Assembly: GCA_964478545.1 (NCBI GenBank) | Contig: CAYZIS010000039.1 | Span: 1 to 23,021 of the forward strand | Source: DQWO01 sp964478545 | GTDB lineage: Bacteria > Desulfobacterota > Anaeroferrophillalia > Anaeroferrophillales > Anaeroferrophillaceae | DNA length: 23,021 bases | Direction: 5' to 3' | Shown: piece after piece, positions 22,747-23,021 of the stretch | How the letters are laid out: each line of letters begins with the position of its first letter | Position numbering within the stretch: position 1 is the first letter of the stretch | Position numbers and translations under genes: made by a program | The notes under the pieces: generated by a model | What the model was told of the DNA's origin: nothing | The model's input: the letters and a program-made list of their open reading frames with translations, nothing else | Databases searched by the model: none

Positions 22747-22834
22747 TGATAACTTTGGCGGGGCAAATTGACCTATTTGATGCTTAAATATCAACTTATC
22801 AGGTCAATATGGCCTGATAATATATATGTTAGCC
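22747..22834 (+). other. attC-like site (second cassette region)
   Basis: The left core candidate TGATAAC (22747-22753) and right core GTTAGCC (22828-22834) flank arms GGGCAAATTGACCT (22761-22774) and AGGTCAATATGGCC (22801-22814), complementary at 12 of 14 positions. The loop contains a further TTGAT/ATCAA pairing. The size, 88 bp, is typical. Against it, the spacer on the right side (13 bases) is longer than on the left (7), and a competing hairpin TTATCAGG/CCTGATAA overlaps. A gene starts 14 bases after the right core, as in a cassette. Confidence 0.5.
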
Positions 22835-22848
22835 GTCTTGGAGAGTGA

Positions 22849-22974
22849 ATGAAGTCAATTTATATTCTAGGTTTTTTGGATGTTCTAGGATTTACAAGTA
22901 AATTCGAAACATTCGGGATTGATGAAATCCATTCTCGATATTCTAAAATTACTGAATACGTCAGGGAGTGTTGA
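22849..22974 (+). pseudogene. 5' fragment of an unknown cassette-type gene
   Basis: GGAG lies 5 bases before an ATG that opens 41 codons: MKSIYILGFLDVLGFTSKFE, then GIDEIHSRYSKITEYVREC and TGA. The hydrophobic strand followed by D11 and a helix looks like the start of a larger globular domain, not a complete protein, so I take it as cut short. The last residues fall where a possible insertion-sequence end begins. Its position directly after the attC-like site suggests a cassette gene. No function is assigned. Confidence 0.5.
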
Positions 22975-23021
22975 ATAACTATTTATTTCACCGCCTATTT
23001 TTCAAGATAAAATACCTCCTT
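22968..23021. mobile_element. possible insertion-sequence end at the window edge
   Basis: From GTGTTGAATAACTATTT the sequence changes character, the preceding frame stops, and no gene continues. A strong AAGGAGG occurs on the minus strand at the very edge (complement of 23015-23021). This would fit the terminal repeat of an element continuing to the right, but neither the family nor the boundary can be confirmed here. Confidence 0.25.

Noticed and set aside
1..23021. CRISPR array, tRNA or rRNA genes
   Set aside because: No regularly spaced direct repeats, cloverleaf-like sequences or rRNA segments were noticed on either strand.

Overview
The window most resembles a member of the Desulfobacterota (former Deltaproteobacteria) or a close relative. 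This is inferred from gene content and not from any marker: a ~1000-residue NAD-type glutamate dehydrogenase, HDOD and EAL-HDOD signalling proteins, an OprO/P-type porin fragment, a CxC Fe-S protein fragment and a degraded liv ABC-transporter gene. The middle of the window (about 2460-21180) is a compact backbone of ordinary-looking genes of moderate GC. Both ends are visibly AT-richer and carry mobile or scrambled DNA.

Left end (1-2505). It opens with the 3' end of a group II intron (domain V 3' strand plus domain VI), which abuts a ~120-bp attC recombination site closely resembling the Vibrio VCR type. An enoyl-CoA hydratase gene cassette follows, then a second, very well-formed attC (13-bp perfect arms), and then a small Lys/Arg-rich orphan protein. 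Next come a VapB/AbrB antitoxin with an operator-like palindrome over its ribosome binding site, a PIN toxin (VapC) broken by one in-frame TAA, and a YbcJ-like S4 RNA-binding protein whose reading frame runs 46 bp antisense into nudC. This is an integron cassette array, or a fragment of one, all on the + strand. No integrase gene is present in the window.

Backbone (2460-21177). A gdh-nudC pair (minus) has a good sigma70 promoter upstream. rlmD (minus) is divergent from a GH13_18 sugar phosphorylase (plus). Then comes a minus-strand set: a YeeE/YedE (TsuA-like) thiosulfate transporter, a TusA-like protein and a hybrid histidine kinase with a cysteine-rich PAS domain, suggesting a linked sulfur-uptake and sensing unit. 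serA with an HDOD protein, an EAL-HDOD protein, a conserved helical protein of unknown function and a RhlE-type DEAD-box helicase complete it, all minus. The gaps hold two imperfect palindromic elements with shared GGGGYCA termini and the two surviving ends of a destroyed livF gene.

Right end (21178-23021). A 5'-truncated CxC Fe-S protein gene is fused in frame to the C-terminal strands of a porin, with a perfect 10-bp hairpin at the seam. About 540 bp without genes follow, then a second attC-like structure and a short gene start that stops early, possibly because of an insertion-sequence end. Cassette-like material therefore appears on both sides of a ~20-kb backbone segment. I see no wholly new defence or metabolic system. 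The most notable items are the intron-interrupted attC, the cassette-borne enoyl-CoA hydratase, the transporter-TusA-kinase set, and the chimeric Fe-S/porin gene.
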